Of a stretch of DNA of 64,000 nt, positions 32,469 through 40,582 are shown in pieces. The stretch comes from Streptomyces rishiriensis (GTDB taxonomy: Bacteria; Actinomycetota; Actinomycetes; Streptomycetales; Streptomycetaceae): assembly GCF_003112535.1 (NCBI RefSeq), contig NZ_BEWA01000025.1, positions 47,767-111,766 of the forward strand, in the 5' to 3' direction. Position 1 is the first letter of the stretch. Every line of letters begins with the position of its first letter. The notes beneath the pieces are model-generated. The model was not told the DNA's origin, did not search any database, and worked only from the letters and a program-made list of their open reading frames with translations. The position numbers were made by a program, and so were the translations under genes.

Positions 32469-33860
32469 TCACGTCGCGTGTGCGAGGTCGTGAACGGGCT
32501 GGGTCTGCTCGTAGGCGTGGCCGACCCTTAGGAGCACGCTCTCTTGGAGCGGTCGCCCGAGCAGTTGCATGCCGATCGGCAGCCCCGCCGTGTCGTGGCC
32601 GACCGGCATGGACAGGGACGGTACTCCGGTGATGTTGGCGGGGGACGACAGGCGCACGTAGGCGTCGGAGACGCCCTCGACGGTGCCGTCGGCCCAGGTG
32701 ATCGTCTCCTGACCGGCCGTGACGGCGGTCGCCGGGACGGTGGGGGCGGCGATCACGTCGACCTCCGTGAGCATGCGGGCCCATTCCTGCCGCATGAGGG
32801 TGCGGGAGCGCTGGGCGCGCAGGTAGTCTCCGGCGGGCATCAGTTCGCCTGCCTCGAGGAGGACGCGGACGTCGCCCTGGTAGAGCTCGGGGACCGCGCG
32901 CAGGGTCGCCTCGTGGTAGGCGGTGGCCTCGGGCACCATCAGACCCCACTGCGTGGCCTGGATGTAGCGCGTCATGGGGATCTCCACCTCGACGAGGCGT
33001 GCGCCGAGCGCCTGAAGCTGGTCGATGGCACGCCGGACGGCGGCTTCGACCTCGGGGGCGACCTGGTCGAAGTAGTAGGTGCGCGGCACGCCGACCCGCA
33101 GCCCCGTCAGGTCCGTGCCCGCATCCGGCCGGTAGTCCGTGGCGGGTGTGGTCAGGGAGGCGGGGTCGCGGGGGTCGTGCCCGGCCAGGGCGGCCAGGAC
33201 CAGGGCCGCGTCCTCGACCGTGCGGGCGATCGGGCCGACGTGGTCCAGTGACCAGGACAGGGATGTGACACCGTGCCGGGGGACGAGCCCGTAGGTCGGC
33301 TTGAGGCCGACGACCCCGTTGAGCGCGGCGGGCACCCTGATGGATCCGCCGGTGTCGGTGCCCAGGGCGAAGGTGGCCATGCCCGCGGCGACGGCAACGG
33401 CGGACCCGCCGCTGGATCCGCCGGCAACCCGGCCTGTGTCCCAGGCGTTGTGGGTCTGTGGGGTTGTCAGGCCATAGGCGAACTCGTGCGTGTGCGTCTT
33501 GCCCAGCAGGACCGCACCGGCCTCCGCCAGGCGCGCGGCGACCGTGCTGTCGGTCTGTGCACTGTGGTCGCCGCGGACCCGGGAGCTGGCCGTTGTCGCC
33601 GTGCCCGCGACGTCGATCAGATCTTTGACGCCCATGGGGATGCCGTGCAGCGGACCGAGGTAGCGGCCGGCCGCGATGTCGTGTTCGGCTGCACGCGCGG
33701 CAGTGCGGGTGCGCTCGGCGGTGACGGTGACGTAGGCCCGAAGGCGCGGCTCCGCCTGTGCGATGCGCTCAAGGACCGAGTCCGCCAGCTCGACGGGGGA
33801 CAGCTGCCGTGCCCGGATCGCGTCGGCGGCTGCGGTCAGGGACAGCTCATGCGGCTGCAT
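32469..33860 (-). CDS. Amidase-signature hydrolase (AtzE/GatA-like)
   Basis: 463 aa. Ser-cisSer-Lys triad is intact: Lys in IPMGVKDLIDVAGTATTASS (about residue 78), cis-Ser in VAGGSSGGSAVAVAAGMATF and nucleophile Ser in ALGTDTGGSIRVPAALNGVV. Hydrolyses an amide, urea-like or carbamoyl substrate. The preceding small gene overlaps its start by 14 bases and encodes a GatC/AtzG-like partner, which is the arrangement of amidase AtzE with AtzG (1-carboxybiuret hydrolase) and of GatCA. Together with an exporter and a lactonase-type hydrolase it suggests catabolism or resistance toward an amide compound; substrate unknown. Confidence 0.92.
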   Translation of the reverse strand: MQPHELSLTAAADAIRARQLSPVELADSVLERIAQAEPRLRAYVTVTAERTRTAARAAEHDIAAGRYLGPLHGIPMGVKDLIDVAGTATTASSRVRGDHSAQTDSTVAARLAEAGAVLLGKTHTHEFAYGLTTPQTHNAWDTGRVAGGSSGGSAVAVAAGMATFALGTDTGGSIRVPAALNGVVGLKPTYGLVPRHGVTSLSWSLDHVGPIARTVEDAALVLAALAGHDPRDPASLTTPATDYRPDAGTDLTGLRVGVPRTYYFDQVAPEVEAAVRRAIDQLQALGARLVEVEIPMTRYIQATQWGLMVPEATAYHEATLRAVPELYQGDVRVLLEAGELMPAGDYLRAQRSRTLMRQEWARMLTEVDVIAAPTVPATAVTAGQETITWADGTVEGVSDAYVRLSSPANITGVPSLSMPVGHDTAGLPIGMQLLGRPLQESVLLRVGHAYEQTQPVHDLAHAT

Positions 33861-34056
33861 AGGGCTTCTCCTGTTCAGCGCGGTAGGCGGGGGCGGGCGG
33901 GGTGTCCCCGAAGTCCAGCTCCCGCAGGACCGCGACGACGGAGTGGATGTGGTGGGCGGTGGCCGCGACCGCGGCGTGGCGGTCGGCAGGCAGCGGGAGC
34001 CCGGCGCGGGCGGCCCAGCGGGCCGCTTCCGGCGGGGTGAGCTCTACGGCGGACAT
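33847..34056 (-). CDS. AtzG/GatC-like small subunit
   Basis: 69 aa. LTPPEAARWAARAGLPLPAD then HRAAVAATAHHIHSVVAVLR-like helices and an extended tail ending FGDTPPAPAYRAEQEKP. GatC and AtzG proteins have exactly this form: two helices plus a long tail with a PPA..Y-type motif that wraps around the amidase. It starts at ATG 34056 and overlaps the amidase gene by 14 bases. The operator copy B lies 50 bp upstream. Confidence 0.75.
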   Translation of the reverse strand: MSAVELTPPEAARWAARAGLPLPADRHAAVAATAHHIHSVVAVLRELDFGDTPPAPAYRAEQEKPYAAA

Positions 34057-34106
34057 GGATCTCTCTCTTCTCGGGCCGAAGCGGCGAAGCGCCCACTTCG
34101 GCTACA

Positions 34107-34128
34107 AAAGCTAAGCATTTGCGTTAGT
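34107..34128. promoter_or_regulatory. TetR-module operator copy B
   Basis: AAAGCTAAGCATTTGCGTTA from 34107, upstream of the AtzG-like/amidase operon, in the same motif class as 32101 and 34153. Confidence 0.6.
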
Positions 34129-34152
34129 CCACTGTAGGGTCTACGGTTCCTT

Positions 34153-34176
34153 AAAGCAAACCCATTGCTTTTAGTG
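34153..34176. promoter_or_regulatory. TetR-module operator copy C
   Basis: AAAGCAAACCCATTGCTTTT from 34153, directly upstream of the MFS gene start. TAAAGCAA and TTGCTTTT(A) form a near-perfect inverted repeat around ACCCA. Confidence 0.65.
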
Positions 34177-34189
34177 CATGAGGAGTCCC

Positions 34190-35455
34190 ATGCCCACCGT
34201 CACTCCCCGAGCACCCGCGCCACGCCGTCCCTACCAAGCCGCCCGCCCCCGCACGGCCAACCGCGCGGCGCCCTTCGTCCTGAACGCCTCGGTCCTGGCC
34301 GCACTCCTCGCGGCATCCAGTGCACCCACCCCGCTCTACCCCCATTACCAGGACGCCTGGCACCTGTCCGCGCTCGCCATCACCGTGGTGTTCAGCGCCT
34401 ACGCTCTGGCCCTGCTGCTGGCCCTGCTCGCCACCGGAGCACTCTCCGACCACCTGGGACGACGCCCCGTCCTGGTGGGGGCCCTGGCGGTGGAGACCGC
34501 CTCCATGGCGCTGCTGGCCTCGGCGGACGGCGCCGGTGCACTGACCGCCGCCCGCGTCCTGCAGGGGGCGGCCACTGGCGCGGCCGCCAGCGCCGCGGGC
34601 GCGGCCCTCCTCGACCTGGAAAACCCCCGGCGTCCGGGCCGGTCCGCCCTGGCCAACAGCATCGCCCCGGTGGCGGGCATGGCCGCCGGCGCCCTGGCCT
34701 CCACCCTTTTCATCCGTTTCGTGCCCGCCCCCACGGTCACCGTGTACGTCGTGCTCGCGGTCCTCTTCGCCGCCCAGGCGGTCGCGGTCATGTTCACGAC
34801 GGAGACGGCCCGCCCCCACCCCGGCGCCCTGAGTTCGCTGCGCCCTGAGCTCGCCGTGCCCCTGTCGGCGCGTCGCGCTCTGCTGGCGGCCGGTACCGGT
34901 GTCGTCGCTGTCTGGGCCCTGGGCGGCTTCTACTCCGCCCTCGGGCCGGCGCTCGTGCGCCTGGTGGCCCCCGGTGCCCCGCAGGCGGCCGGCGGCATGG
35001 TCTTCTTCACGCTGACCGCTGCGGCCACGCTCACCGTGTGGATTCTGCGGCGCACGGCGCCGTACGCCGTCGCTGTCGGCGGGAGCCTGGCCGTCGTACC
35101 CGCTGGTGCTCTGACGCTGAGCGGTCTGCACGGCGCCGGCCTGCCCGCCGTCTACGGCGGCGCGGCTCTGGCCGGGATCGCCTTCGGTGCCGTCTCCCAA
35201 GGGGCGCTGCGCATGACACTCGCCTCCCTTGACGCGCAGGACCGTGCCTCGACCCTGGCCGCCTACTACGTCCTTAGCTACCTCTCCATGAGCCTGCCCG
35301 CCATCGCCGCGGGCGCCGCCACCCAGCACTACGGGCTGCGCACCGCCGCCCATGCCTATGCCATCGCCGCCGCCCTGCTCGCCGTCGCGGCCCTGGCCGC
35401 ACTCACCGTGTCAAGGGGCAGGACAGTCCACCACGCGCACAACGACCTTCCGTAA
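34190..35455 (+). CDS. MFS transporter
   Basis: 421 aa with 12 predicted membrane helices. Motif A is clear in loop 2-3 (TGALSDHLGRRPVLVGALAV) and helices such as SALAITVVFSAYALALLLAL and ALAGIAFGAVSQGALRMTLA follow. DHA-type exporter of drugs or metabolites by sequence pattern. I start it at ATG 34190, which has GAGGAG just upstream; ATG 34178 lies before that site. Divergent from the amidase operon; likely controlled by the TetR protein through the site at 34153. The MBL gene follows 24 bp later. Confidence 0.93.
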   Translation: MPTVTPRAPAPRRPYQAARPRTANRAAPFVLNASVLAALLAASSAPTPLYPHYQDAWHLSALAITVVFSAYALALLLALLATGALSDHLGRRPVLVGALAVETASMALLASADGAGALTAARVLQGAATGAAASAAGAALLDLENPRRPGRSALANSIAPVAGMAAGALASTLFIRFVPAPTVTVYVVLAVLFAAQAVAVMFTTETARPHPGALSSLRPELAVPLSARRALLAAGTGVVAVWALGGFYSALGPALVRLVAPGAPQAAGGMVFFTLTAAATLTVWILRRTAPYAVAVGGSLAVVPAGALTLSGLHGAGLPAVYGGAALAGIAFGAVSQGALRMTLASLDAQDRASTLAAYYVLSYLSMSLPAIAAGAATQHYGLRTAAHAYAIAAALLAVAALAALTVSRGRTVHHAHNDLP

Positions 35456-35479
35456 CGAGACCCAGAGGACAGAACGATC

Positions 35480-36406
35480 ATGAGCACTGCCCACCACAAC
35501 CACCCGGCCACCGACCTGACCGCCGCCCCCTCCTGGACCGTGGGCGACGTCACCGTCCACCGCATCGACGAGGTCCTCCTGCCGCCCGCCACCGGACCGT
35601 GGCTGCTGCCCGACGCCACCCCGGACCTCGTCGCCGCGCAGGACTGGCTGCGTCCCCACTTCGCCGACGACGAGGGCACCCTCCGCATCGACAGCCACAG
35701 CTTCGCGTTCACCCTCGGCGGCCTGCGCATCCTGGTCGACACCGGCATCGGCAACGGCAAGGAGCGGGCCAATCCCGCCTGGCATGGCCTGGATACCGAC
35801 TACCTGCAGCGCCTGGCCGTCGCCGGATTCCCCCCGGACTCGGTCGACCTGGTGATCCTCACCCACCTGCACGCCGACCACGTCGGCTGGAACACACGGG
35901 AGGTGGACGGTGGTTGGGTGCCCACCTTCCCCCATGCCCGTTACCTGACCTCCCGCACCGAGCGGGAGTTCTGGGCCGGGTACGACATGGACGAGGCACG
36001 CGAGCAGATGTTCCGCGACTCCGTGATCCCCGTGGAGGAGGCGGGACTGCTTGACCTCGTCGACGTCCCCGCCGAGGGCGTCGACGTCGCCCCGGGCCTG
36101 CGCCTGATCCCCACCTCCGGCCACACCCCCGGCCACGTCGCCGTCGAGCTGACCAGCCACGGCCGGACGGCTCTGATCACCGGCGACTGCATCCACCACC
36201 CGGTCCAGCTCGCCCACCCGGCCATCGGCGCCTGCGTCGACATCGACCCAGCGCAGTCCGAGACCTCGCGCCTACAGCTGATCGCCTCACTCGCCGACAC
36301 GGACACCCTCGTCCTGGGCACCCACTTCGCACCGCCCACCGCCGGCCGCGTCGTTTCCCATGAGGGCGGCTACCGACTCTCGCCCGTCCCCGCCAGCTCG
36401 CACTGA
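35480..36406 (+). CDS. Metallo-beta-lactamase-fold hydrolase
   Basis: 308 aa. Metal ligands: THLHADHVGWNTR (HxHxDH), PTSGHTPGHVAVEL (His), LITGDCIHHPVQLA (Asp) and VLGTHFAPPTAGR (last His), giving a di-zinc site. Similar to lactonase/quinolone-responsive MBL proteins of about 300 aa. It follows the MFS gene at 24 bp, so it is co-transcribed and probably degrades the same class of compound (lactone, ester or amide) handled by the amidase. Confidence 0.92.
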   Translation: MSTAHHNHPATDLTAAPSWTVGDVTVHRIDEVLLPPATGPWLLPDATPDLVAAQDWLRPHFADDEGTLRIDSHSFAFTLGGLRILVDTGIGNGKERANPAWHGLDTDYLQRLAVAGFPPDSVDLVILTHLHADHVGWNTREVDGGWVPTFPHARYLTSRTEREFWAGYDMDEAREQMFRDSVIPVEEAGLLDLVDVPAEGVDVAPGLRLIPTSGHTPGHVAVELTSHGRTALITGDCIHHPVQLAHPAIGACVDIDPAQSETSRLQLIASLADTDTLVLGTHFAPPTAGRVVSHEGGYRLSPVPASSH

Positions 36407-36429
36407 CCCGGCGACGGTCCGGGCTGTGT

Positions 36430-37159
36430 CCATCAGGGGGAGCGTTATCCGCTTGTCGAGTGGCGCGTCTTCGCGGCGCCTCGGCTCGGCCGGGCAGGCG
36501 TCGAGCAGGTAGGACCCCGACGTCGGGGAAGTGCCGGAAGCAGACGGCGAGGCCTTCGTTGCGGGCGGCAGTGGCGTCGTGCATACGCCCAGGTCGCAGG
36601 GCATCGGCCCATAACGTGCGGCCCGCCAGTCGGCGATCACGGTGGCCTTCACGGTGTTCTGCTTCTTCTTGCCCGAGACGAACGCGCGCCGACCGCCGCG
36701 GCCGGCCGGTGGCCGGCGGACCTGGATCTCGGCGGCGTCCAAACGCAACTCGACGCCTTCGGCCTGGGCGTAGGCAAAAACATCCGTCAGCGTCCGAAGC
36801 CGCAGGCCGGGACGGTCGGGAACCGCGCACCCGCGCTCCGCCAGGAACGTGTGCACCTCTCCGACCGCCCGGGTGAGGGTGGAACGGTCGACACCGAACA
36901 GCAGCCCCAGCACCGAGTGCGGTAGGTCGTGCCGCAGATGGATCAGTGTGGCCACCAGCCGGTCGACAAACATCAGCTGATGGCGGGCGCCGGCACCTTC
37001 GGCCCGCTTACGGGCCCTGCCCCGTGCAGCATGGCGACGACCCTCGGCCCCGGCCCGCCACGGCTCAGCCAACTCTTCGACCAGGCACGCAAGATGATGC
37101 CGGGAGAGCCCCGTGAACAGCCGATGCGCCAGCACCGCCCGATTGACCATGGTCGCCAC
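36430..37159 (-). pseudogene. IS5-type transposase, frameshifted
   Basis: From ATG 37159: NRAVLAHRLFTGLSRHHLAC, FVDRLVATLIHLRHDLPHSV, DRSTLTRAVGEVHTFLAERG, VELRLDAAEIQVRRPPAGRG and FVSGKKKQNTVKATVIAD. A frameshift near 36590 moves to GRMHDATAARNEGLAVCFRH. Same type as the remnant at 4030-4646 but longer. The last third of the DDE domain is eroded and no terminal repeats were found. Confidence 0.7.
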
Positions 37160-37275
37160 AGCGGGATCATGTCATCCACCTGGCACGACACCTCACCCGC
37201 TATCACGCACCAACTCGTAAGTGCTGGGCCGGCCTGACGAGTCAAGCCAGAGCTCGTCACTCAGGATCCAGGTGG

Positions 37276-37563
37276 TCACGGGCGCCAGACCGCGAGATCC
37301 AGGGCCACTGTGAGGAAAACTCCCTCGACGCAAACAACAACGTCCGAGTCGCCGATCTCGGCCGCGAACTCCTCGGCTGACACCTCGTCCAGCAGAAAAA
37401 TGAAGTGCTCGATCACCAGAAGAGCGTCGGCGCCGTGTACCACCGCGGCGATCGCCGCCTCACCAGCGGCATGGCCGTGAAGATCATCAAGACAGTCGAC
37501 CAGAGCGTCCCAGTTCCGCCCGAAGCGGCCGGGAAATCCGATCGCCGGGCGAAGGCGTCGCAC
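37276..37563 (-). CDS. Barstar-like protein, probably N-terminally truncated
   Basis: 95 aa. FPGRFGRNWDALVDCLDDLH is the core of barstar-family ribonuclease inhibitors (F..YFGRNWDAL.DCL.DL), followed by a strand (ALLVIEHFIFLLDEV) and the C-terminal helix-strand (FAAEIGDSDVVVCVEGVFL). The usual N-terminal 20-30 residues that precede the GRNWDAL helix are missing or altered. Barstars bind barnase-type toxins; no RNase partner is in the window. It lies among gene scraps, so it may be a remnant of an immunity gene. Confidence 0.65.
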   Translation of the reverse strand: MRRLRPAIGFPGRFGRNWDALVDCLDDLHGHAAGEAAIAAVVHGADALLVIEHFIFLLDEVSAEEFAAEIGDSDVVVCVEGVFLTVALDLAVWRP

Positions 37564-37631
37564 GACTCAGATCGTCCCGCAGGTCGCCGGCGTGCAGCTC
37601 ATAGAGCCGGCCACCCGCGGTCTCGGCGCAG

Positions 37632-37760
37632 TTGCGGGCCATGACATTCATGATCGTCGCCTCGCCGTGCGCGGTGGTGCTCTCCACCACGCCGCCGCTG
37701 CTGTCGGCGATCGCCAACGCAGGATGCCGCGGTGTGCTCGCCAAGTCCGCCGTCGTCATG
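37632..37760 (+). pseudogene. P-type heavy-metal ATPase scrap
   Basis: The plus frame reads TFMIVASPCAVVLSTTPPLL then SAIANAGCRGVLAKSAVVMD, which is the CPx membrane helix (SPC) and the following segment of cadmium/zinc-type P-ATPases (VASPCA.VLATMPPLLSAIANAGRHGVL.KSAVVME). It is flanked on both sides by unrelated sequence; the DKTG site just beyond is gone. On the opposite strand near 37800-37835 a DUF6233-like start (VFDDLPPD) is visible. Confidence 0.55.
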
Positions 37761-37858
37761 GACAGCAGGGCCTTCGCGACGTCCAGATTCTCGACGACGC
37801 CGATCGTCATCCGGCGGCAGGTCGTCGAACACATTTCCGACTCTATGCCCAGATGCGG

Positions 37859-38797
37859 CTACGCCACGGGCACGACGGGAGACCACGGCGGGGTGCCCAC
37901 CCAGTGCTTGCCGTAGAACACCGGCACCAGCTCACCAGCGAAGCTCCCCGCGCATGGATCAACAACAAACGGCCTGGCCCATGTGCGGGAGAGTCTTTTC
38001 AGCCACGCCAGGAGCGCTTCACAGTCCTGCTGCGCCTTCTTGATACGCATCTGATTCTCGGTGATCATCTCCTCCGTGCTGGTCTCGATACGAAGAGCCC
38101 GCCACTGCTTGGCCTGCACCGTCTCGCGTAGGCCGTCCAAATAGAACTGTTTGAGGTTCGCGTCTAGCCACTGCCACACCAGGCGGTACTCATCGGGTGT
38201 TGGCGCACCGTGCACCTTCACCCACGCCTTGAACCAGGGCGCTAAAGCGCTGCTGCTGAGATGGCAAGCTTGCAGAAAGGCGACGAACTGCCGCATGTCC
38301 CGGGGAACGGTGTGCCCGTTGGCGATCCTGTTGGCGGTGCTGCGCGACAGCTGCCGCCTAGACTGCGCCGCCATCTGCCGGATCGAGGGCCGTCCCGCAT
38401 AGGCCCACTGTTCGCGCAGCGCTCTGCTGAGGTCTGCCAGGTCGTGGACAAGCTGCGGTTTCGGTACGACCGTTGAACGGCGGGCCGCCCGCTGCTGCTC
38501 CTCAACGGCCCGCTTGGCCGCGGCGTGGAGCTCGGCGAGGACGGATTGTGAAGCAGCCTGGTCCTCGGCACTGCATTGTGCCCTGCAGGCCGCTGTGTAG
38601 GAGGAGGCGACCGAGTAGCTGGGCAGGTGTTTGCCGCTGGCGGCCCGCTTGAGGTTCGCCGATGAGCACGGGGTGCGCTCGGCCAACTGGCTGTAGGTCA
38701 GGTTGGCCGCGTGCCGCCAGGACCTGAGCCGTTCGGCGAGGGCTCGCAGCTCAGGCAAGGTGGTGGAGGGGTCGATTGGCACTTCGCGACGTCCCAT
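37859..38797 (-). CDS. Helix-turn-helix (XRE-type) protein of mobile-element style
   Basis: 312 aa. N-terminal HTH at about residues 12-60: LPELRALAERLRSWRHAANL, TYSQLAERTPCSSANLKRAA with SGKHLPSYSVASSYTAAC. A second HTH-like stretch is at about 140-180 (RPSIRQMAAQSRRQLSRSTA, NRIANGHTVPRDMRQFVAFL). The C-terminal half is helical with no recognised domain and may be truncated, because the final residues run into the ATPase/DUF6233 scrap region. Begins at ATG 38797, 10 bp behind a small membrane-protein gene, so the pair is an operon. Likely a plasmid or phage-like regulatory gene. Confidence 0.72.
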   Translation of the reverse strand: MGRREVPIDPSTTLPELRALAERLRSWRHAANLTYSQLAERTPCSSANLKRAASGKHLPSYSVASSYTAACRAQCSAEDQAASQSVLAELHAAAKRAVEEQQRAARRSTVVPKPQLVHDLADLSRALREQWAYAGRPSIRQMAAQSRRQLSRSTANRIANGHTVPRDMRQFVAFLQACHLSSSALAPWFKAWVKVHGAPTPDEYRLVWQWLDANLKQFYLDGLRETVQAKQWRALRIETSTEEMITENQMRIKKAQQDCEALLAWLKRLSRTWARPFVVDPCAGSFAGELVPVFYGKHWVGTPPWSPVVPVA

Positions 38798-38807
38798 GAC
38801 ACTGCCC

Positions 38808-39074
38808 TCAGCTGTCCGAGCCGGAGGTCAGGGCCGCCTTCAACAGGCGCTGCAACCAGCGTCCGCCGCGGTGGCCCAGGCTCATGGCCATCAGCACGGT
38901 GACGCTGATTCCGCCGGCGGCGGACAGCAGGATGACGATGTCGCGGATGGGCTTGTGGGCGACGAGGGCGAGGACGACGGCCGCGGCCAGGAAGCCCAGG
39001 ATGACCAGAGCATGAGGCAGGCCACCAGGCAGTCCCGTGCAGGACGAGGCAGAGGCCTCGTGGGTGTGGCGCAT
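38808..39074 (-). CDS. Small membrane protein
   Basis: 88 aa from ATG 39074 with AAAGGGG about 9 bases upstream. Two hydrophobic helices (GGLPHALVILGFLAAAVVLA and DIVILLSAAGGISVTVLMAM) joined by a short charged loop, then a basic tail GHRGGRWLQRLLK. The layout resembles small spread or transfer proteins of actinomycete plasmids, but I have no specific match. Followed 10 bp later by the HTH gene. Confidence 0.6.
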   Translation of the reverse strand: MRHTHEASASSCTGLPGGLPHALVILGFLAAAVVLALVAHKPIRDIVILLSAAGGISVTVLMAMSLGHRGGRWLQRLLKAALTSGSDS

Positions 39075-39954
39075 GGAAATAGCCCCTTTGATATCGGGGC
39101 GGCGGCCCGGGCAGCCGCCGCCGTGCTGCTGACTCCGTGAACCAGGGAGATCGCAAGACGGCTTGGCAGACCGTCTCGAAAAACCGACCATCCAGTTCCC
39201 ATGGGTGCAAGGTCGCGGGGCATCTGCCCGACAGCGATCTGGCTCCCGGCATCCAAGGGTTCCAGCAACCGGGCTCTCGCGGCAGCAGGCCTCCCGGTCG
39301 GCTCATATAGCGCCCACAGTTGGGCCGGTGCCCGCCAGGTGCACTGACCTGCAGGCTTGCTCGACGCTTAAGGCATTGGCTCACGCTCTGACCAGCTTGA
39401 CGCCCCCAAAAGAGCGCGGAGTGCGCTCATAGTGGGGGCATGGCTCGCGACTGTCGCGTAGCTGCCCCTGTATTGCTGCTGACTCCAACAATCCGGGGAA
39501 TGAAGGGCGCGATGGCGCGCCCGAAGGCAGGGGGCCGGTGGCCACCGCTCGGCAGCGGTGATCACCGGCCCAGCTCTTGCCCGAGCGGGATGGCAGACTC
39601 TGAACGCACCTCGACGCCCAGCTCCGCGCCCCTTCGCCCTAGTCCCTGGCTATTGCCGCGCTAGAGGAAGTCCTGTATGACGCCAGGCCGCGTTCACGTC
39701 CTCTACCAGGGTCGGCTCTCCAGCGACGGCCTACCGCCTCCGCCCGCGAGTAGCTCGCCACGTAGTCGGCGCTGCCCTGAAGCGCACAGCACCTCCGGGC
39801 CGCGTCGACGTCATCCCAGGACGGCATGGCTTCGGAGTCGGTCAGGATGACCGCCTGCGTCTGGCGGGCGCACCCTGGCTCTCCACCGAGGCGGCCGGGG
39901 AGACCCACGTCCGGACATACCACTGGCTCTTGGGAGTGAGCTGCAGAGGCTCTA
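39075..39954. other. No intact gene; a minus-strand scrap near 39660-39880
   Basis: Long stretch without a supported gene. On the minus strand at about 39660-39880 two frames give ALQGSADYVASYSRAEAVG and EPTLVEDVNAAWRHTGLPLA before a stop at about 39660, natural-looking but unrecognised and separated by a frameshift. Confidence 0.35.
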
Positions 39955-40020
39955 CCTCCGTCGAGCGCGTCGAAGACGTCGTCGATCAGCCGCTGGGCCA
40001 TGCGCGGCGCCTTGGGCCGA
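39955..40020 (-). pseudogene. IS110-type transposase scrap
   Basis: The minus strand encodes RRPKAPRMAQRLIDDVFDAL, the motif preceding EQTVVVPGT in IS110-type transposases (compare 9150-9640). About 66 bases only. Confidence 0.5.
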
Positions 40021-40048
40021 CGCGTCCCTGGGCCTGGCTGTACCGAGC

Positions 40049-40450
40049 GTGACCAACCGAGCCGACACCTTTGGTGACATCCCCTGTCTCCTCGCGGACG
40101 ACAGCGCCGTGAAGGCCGACTTCATCGCCAACCCCAGTCCGCTGGACTTGCCGGAGGGCATGGTGAACCGGCCCGACGTCGCCGCCGTCAGCCTTCTGGA
40201 GTACAGGCCGCAGCTGGAGAAGGTCATCGCGCCTCGCGCCGACGAACTGCAACGTCACGGCCTGGCCTTCACCCTCTACCGGCACGGTGCGTTCACCGTC
40301 GGCCGACAGCTGGAGGAGACCGTCGACCTGATGCTGCGCCTGGAGGAGACCGCGCGGACCGCGCTGTTGCAGCCCCAGCTCACTGGCGGAGCTGTCTACC
40401 CCAACCGGGTGTTCCGACCCGAATGGCGGGGCGTGGCGGTGCAACCGTGA
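40049..40450 (+). CDS. Class II aldolase/adducin-like C-terminal fragment
   Basis: 133 aa from GTG 40049. The middle reads ADELQRHGLAFTLYRHGAFT then VGRQLEETVDLMLRLEETAR, like the end of class II aldolase/adducin domains (HG.....G..LEEA.....LE..AR). The zinc-binding N-terminal part (HTH..) is absent, so this is a fragment or a divergent stand-alone protein. It lies 130 bp before the MurA-like gene in the same direction. The upstream neighbour is an IS110 scrap, so the 5' end was probably lost to transposition. Confidence 0.5.
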   Translation: MTNRADTFGDIPCLLADDSAVKADFIANPSPLDLPEGMVNRPDVAAVSLLEYRPQLEKVIAPRADELQRHGLAFTLYRHGAFTVGRQLEETVDLMLRLEETARTALLQPQLTGGAVYPNRVFRPEWRGVAVQP

Positions 40451-40582
40451 CCACACCAGTATCGTCGTATCTCATGGGGCGGGATTTGATCTAGAGGCAT
40501 AGTGATATTCGGCCCCAAAGTATCCGCAAACTGGGACAGGGAACGTCGCCGCATGCATATCTTGACCTCGCAGGAGCAGCCC

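Noticed and set aside
32469..34056. Identification as the cyanuric-acid pathway genes atzE/atzG
   Set aside because: The arrangement fits, but no AtzD/AtzF-type genes are present and amidase-signature enzymes are too diverse to name the substrate; kept as AtzE/GatA-like.
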